This document shows positions 60,290 through 64,000 of a stretch of 64,000 nucleotides of DNA, in pieces; within the stretch, counting starts at the first letter, position 1; each line of letters opens with the position of its first letter. Source of the stretch: Tamarix chinensis (lineage: Eukaryota; Streptophyta; Magnoliopsida; Caryophyllales; Tamaricaceae); assembly GCA_030549775.1 (NCBI GenBank), contig CM060175.1, positions 28,501,762 through 28,565,761 of the forward strand. The letters are read 5' to 3'. The position numbers were made by a program, and so were the translations under genes. The notes beneath the pieces were generated by a model. The model did no database searches, was not told the DNA's origin, and saw only the letters and a list, made by a program, of their open reading frames with translations.

Positions 60290-61320
60290 TTAACAAACCA
60301 TCCAAACCAAACCCCCCTCCCCAAGCAATAGAAGAACCCTATGGTGTTGACAACCTCTCAAGTGAAGATAACTCTTCAAAAAGTGATCCATCTCATGAAC
60401 CGATAAGAAGGGGAAAGAAAAAAGGAAGAGAATTCAGGGATATCAAAATGAAAATCCTGGAGTTTGAAGACCAACATAATTTAGAAGAATTTCCATAATT
60501 GAAATTAAAGTGTTCTAGACTTTTCGAAGCCAAAGGGTACAAAGATGACAAAAGCTTCAAAGTAACCACCTTAAAGCTTAAGGGTCATGCCTCTCTTTGG
60601 TGGGAGAACCTTACCAACCAAAGAAGAAGGAAAGGAAAATTAAAATTTAAAGCATGGAAAAAGATAAAGAACCTCATGCGGAAAAGATTCATGCCATCCT
60701 CTTATACTCAAGACTTGTTCAACAAATTATCCTCACTAAGGCAAGGGCCTATGATTGTTGAAGAATATTTACAAGAGTTCAAAATTTTGATGCTAAGACT
60801 TGTCATTGAGGAAAGTGAAGAACACACTATGTTAGGGTTTGTGGGAGGTCTTAAGCAATACTTTCCTAGAAAAGTGGAGATGTAAAGGTATTAAACCTTA
60901 GATGAGCTCTTCCACTTGGCTAGTAGAGTCAAAAAGCACAAGATTAGAAGAGGACCACTCGGTTTACCATCAATGAATCCACTGTGCTTTCTCCCAAAAA
61001 TATGCCAACACCATCCAAAACACCCTCCACTTCCCTTAAATTTGACTTGAAGGACAAAGGATGAGAAGGAGTAGGTGAGTTGAGTAGAACAAGGAATGTG
61101 AATGGTTCAAGTGCCAAGGAGTAGGACATTACCAAAAGGAATACCCTAACCAAAAGGTCATGACTCTTGTGGAGCTCAATGAAGCCATACCCAAGGAAGA
61201 AGTGGAAGAGTGTGCCTCGGTCCATGAAGAAAAAGAAAATGAAGAAGCACCACCTAATGAGGAAGAAGCTCTTATGGTGAGGCGGATTTTGCATACCAAA
61301 CAAAGCCATGTTGAATAAAA
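60290..61320 (+). pseudogene. Ty3/gypsy gag (element B3)
   Basis: An acidic-then-basic N-terminus is followed by KMKILEFEDQHNLEEF, a stop at 60497-60499, then KGYKDDKSFKVTTLKLKGH and ASLWWENL (about 60590), the gag core. LSSLRQGPMIVEEYLQEF (about 60730-60780) and FVGGL follow, ending at a stop after RKVEM (60885). The zinc-knuckle text FKCQGVGHYQKEY near 61090-61130 needs a frameshift and has lost its first and last Cys. Non-functional, but one open block of 128 codons survives. Confidence 0.88.
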
Positions 61321-61349
61321 CTAAAGGTAGTGCATCTTTCGAACCAAAT

Positions 61350-61800
61350 GCAAAATTAGTTGCAGGGTTTTCTCCCTCATAGTGGATGGTGGGAGTTATG
61401 CAAATTTGGACTTACACAAATTGGTGGAAAAGTTAGGGTTGACCACCACTCCCCACACCAAACTGTATAAGTTTCAATGGTTGAATACTGGTACTGTTGT
61501 GGAGGTGACCAAGCAAGTACCCATGGGTTTTTCTATTAGAAAAGCCTACCATAACCAAGTGTTGTGGGATGTCATTCTAATGGATGCATGGCACTTGCTC
61601 TTACCCTTGGCAATATGATAGGCACTTGATCTATGGTGGAAGGAAGAACAGATACACCTTAAAAGTATGCCAAGAATAATATGATCCTCACACCTTTGAA
61701 GTTGCCTTTAACAATGGATGGAAGGCCACCAAGTGTCAAAAGTCCTTTTTTTTATATGAGAAATGTTTATGTAGGGATTTAGACAAAGGAAAACTGTTGT
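61350..61800 (+). pseudogene. Ty3/gypsy protease (element B3)
   Basis: LIVDGGSYANL (about 61376-61408) is the retropepsin active-site region, with DGG in place of the usual DSG, a form found in a well-known plant gypsy group. KLGLTTTPHTKLYKFQWLN and VTKQVPMGFSI follow, then after a frameshift a WQYDRH-like segment near 61610 and text to about 61800. The rest of pol is absent because LTR A3 begins at 61830. Confidence 0.85.
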
Positions 61801-61829
61801 ATTTATATTATTGGTAAGCAAGAATAAGG

Positions 61830-62782
61830 TGATGCAAAATTATCTCATAATAATGTCTCACTAATTAATTTTTCTAAGTTAGGGGATTACAAAACACTCT
61901 TAAATTTGATAAAATTAATTAGCTAAAAATGAAAAAATAAGTGGACATACCAGCCCATGCACGCATGGTGGCACGTTCAGCCCAACATATAACCGATTGT
62001 GGTAGCTTATCCAACCCAAGCCCAACCAACTATGATGGCACATTAAGCCCAAGGCCAACCAGCTATTTTATTGTTGTTTTACCACCTAAGAAGCTAAATC
62101 AGGCCAAGGCTAAGGCTAATTTCAAAAATTGAAATAAAAAAGAGAGAGAAAAAAAGGAGTAGGTGAAGAAAGTCTTTCAAGTCAACAAATCATATTATTT
62201 TAATTGACTAAGCATGGGAGATAATTTATTAGATATGGGGGATGATTGAGTGATTTGTACTTTAATTTATTACTTACCATTTCAACTTATAAAGGGCTCC
62301 ATGTTATGGTATGGCTGTCAAAATACCACCACACATGGGTTGACCTCATATTAATTCTCATCCAACTAGTTATTAGCTTATATTAGATACCTAGAGAGCA
62401 AAGAATGGTTGGAACGTAACTAGGTAGGTAAGGGGGATGGGTATAATAGAATTTTTGTAACCATAGTTGCCACTATAAATATAGGTGGCCTCAACACAAT
62501 GCAACACACTAGTCCTTGAATTACAAATCAAAATTTCGAGCCCCCTATGTCCCCCTCTATAATGTTTAGTGAAAACTTTATTTTGAGTAAAAAATCTCAT
62601 AACTTTTATCTCAAGTGTTGAAACCTTGAGTGGTAGTTCTGGGTGTTTGGTCTTTCGCCACCTCATATCGAATATTATCATACTTCTCATCTCTTTTCTC
62701 CATTTTAACTTTCGGATGTCAATTACCCCATGAGCCACAATCTTCCATTAAGCATGTTCCAACTTGTTTAGCATATGCATCA
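61830..62782 (+). mobile_element. LTR A3 (953 bp), 5' LTR
   Basis: It starts TGATGCA, ends TGCATCA, and is the inverted counterpart of A2 with the same internal order. It is followed by a primer-binding site, so it is a 5' LTR, inserted in the B3 element's pol. Confidence 0.88.
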
Positions 62783-62785
62783 AAT

Positions 62786-62797
62786 TGGTATCATAGC
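62786..62797 (+). other. Primer-binding site after LTR A3
   Basis: TGGTATCATAGC is one base off the Met-tRNA complement, three bases inside the LTR end. Confidence 0.85.
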
Positions 62798-63027
62798 TTA
62801 AGGTTGACATTTTGGAATAATTTTTATCTCCTCTTTCCTTTCTCATTTTCAGACATGGTTTTGAGACATGTTTAAGGAGTTTCTTTGAGTCATTGGAAGT
62901 GCCAAAGTTAAAAAAAAACACTTTCTTGAATTTCAAAGCATAAGTTGGACGTTATGCCACATCATCATGAACATGGAATCTTCCGGAACAAGCGCCACAT
63001 GTGCAATAATGCAAAGTAGGGTTTTCT
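62798..63027 (+). pseudogene. LTR A3 leader and first gag codons, cut by LTR C
   Basis: An untranslated leader reaches an ATG at 62973 opening MESSGTSATC, a plausible gag start. The frame then runs into the LTR C region, so only about 15-17 codons remain. Confidence 0.5.
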
Positions 63028-63531
63028 TTGTTAAGGTTGTGATTTTATGTAACTAACTAGTCCATAAGGCAAAAATTTTTATATGATGTGTTGTCATATA
63101 ATTTAAGTCTAATTACTAGTTGTAATTAGTTGTAATTAACAGCTAAAAAGTCGATTTGATGGCCTATAAATAAGGGTCATCTCATGTGTAAAAGGGAGTT
63201 TGAGTTTGAATAAAAATCATCTCCTTTGAGAGAGTTTAAACCTTCCAATTCTATGTGAGTTGAAAGTGGCCATTGTTAAGGATTCTTTGTGTGTTCCTTT
63301 TCTTTGGTTTTGAATCCTATGAAGATTCTTTTTTTTTCTTCATTTGATTCATATCAAAGGGTTCATCTATGTGAGTTCTCTTTGAGATCAATTTAAACAT
63401 CATCTTTGTGAGGTGTTTCAGTGTTATATTTGTTACATTTTATCCTACCCTTATTCGTCCACCATCATAATACATAAACATCATCATCCATCACCTTTCT
63501 GGAGTGGAATTTGTGTGGGTTTTACATATCA
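63028..63531 (+). mobile_element. LTR C (about 0.5 kb), 5' LTR
   Basis: The end 'ttttacatatca' at 63531 is fixed by the primer-binding site that follows. The start is less certain; TGTTAAGG at 63028 is the best candidate. The text includes 'ggcctataaataaggg' (63162), a probable TATA box. Confidence 0.65.
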
Positions 63532-63534
63532 AAT

Positions 63535-63546
63535 TGGTATCAAAGC
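63535..63546 (+). other. Primer-binding site after LTR C
   Basis: TGGTATCAAAGC is one base off the Met-tRNA complement, three bases inside the LTR end. Confidence 0.85.
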
Positions 63547-63896
63547 CTCATGATTTATCCTTCCTTAAAGTAAATCACTTTCCTAAGCTTTGAATTCCAC
63601 TCATCAAGAATCATCAAGACCCATCAAGAACTTCATCAAGATCTTGATAAACATCATCAAGATTCAATTAAAGTTGATGATTATGATTTCTCTTATTTTT
63701 CTCCTTCCATAAGATACACACATACATTGATACTTTCCATTCTTTTTAGTGTTGTGAGATTACACACACATAAAAACATTTCTCCTTGAGTGATATACTC
63801 GACCATAGCATATAATATTCCTTTCCATTCATTAGTTTTTTCTCAATTTATAAAACTTCATTCGATCACCTGAAATAAACCCTAGCGTGTGCAATA

Positions 63897-64000
63897 ATGG
63901 AAAATTCAGAATTTATGAAGTCCATCCTTGATGCCATCAATGTTCAATTTGAAAAGCTTGAAGTAAAAATGGAGAATAGGATGGAAGAAAAAAATGATAG
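63897..64000 (+). CDS. Start of gag of the LTR C element (cut by window end)
   Basis: ATG at 63897 opens MENSEFMKSILDAINVQFEK and stays open for 34 codons to the window end. It has a charged coiled-coil-like pattern rich in Glu, Lys and Met, as in N-termini of plant gypsy gag. Spacing (about 350 bp after the primer site) fits a gag start. Nothing shows whether the rest is intact. Confidence 0.6.
   Translation, partial: MENSEFMKSILDAINVQFEKLEVKMENRMEEKND

Overview
This is plant nuclear DNA from a large, repeat-rich angiosperm genome. The evidence is AT-rich sequence with spliced transposase exons, plant-type CACTA and Ty3/gypsy proteins, initiator-Met tRNA primer-binding sites, a copia-type LTR and many nested solo LTRs. 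I see no intact host gene, rRNA or tRNA gene, or CRISPR array. Nearly every stretch I can interpret is a transposable element or a tandem repeat; the species cannot be named from this. Family letters (A, B, C, D, F, G, H) are my own labels.

Layout. 1-4122: minus-strand, truncated copy of a giant LTR family (D). 4123-9970: minus-strand CACTA (En/Spm-type) DNA transposon. Its right end carries the terminal CACTACTACG (read on the minus strand), both subterminal zones are built of hairpins with an AATAACGGTT core, and its one multi-exon gene fuses a plant transposase-24 region to a Ulp1-like cysteine-protease region that now has stop codons. 9971-17640: B-type LTR fragment, then a decayed TNP2 (transposase-21) gene split by D copy 1 (11757-16721). 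17640-25520: a roughly 165-bp AT-rich tandem array split by LTR element F, which contains copia-like LTR G and D copy 2. 25521-31089: AT-rich remnants, a second TNP2 fragment split by solo LTR B (27581-28922), and a truncated LTR A. 31090-42780: plus-strand Ty3/gypsy pol remnant (RT, RNase H, integrase, 3' LTR) split by D copy 3, which is itself split by element H. 42780-45207: minus-strand integrase fragment, a minisatellite and a diverged LTR-like stretch. 45213-50073: D copy 4. 50230-58616: minus-strand Ty3/gypsy element with LTRs, primer site and gag to integrase, split by solo LTR A (52874-53808) and a 0.75-kb short-TIR element. 58617-64000: LTR B, gag and protease of another gypsy element, then LTR A, LTR C, each with a primer-binding site, and the start of a new gag reading frame running off the end.

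Target-site duplications that I could read by eye fix the order of several insertions: TACAC (D1), TAAAA (F), ATTTC (G), ATTAT (D2), TTTAG (B2), TTAAA (H), GCCTT (D4) and GCCAA (A2). The genes do not form a functional pathway. They are successive layers of mobile DNA in which the younger, cleaner LTRs interrupt older, stop-riddled coding remnants. The most unusual objects are the D-family LTRs (4.2-5.5 kb each, all without internal retroelement sequence, carrying paired arrays of a CCGG-stem hairpin and copy-specific minisatellites) and the hairpin-built CACTA ends.
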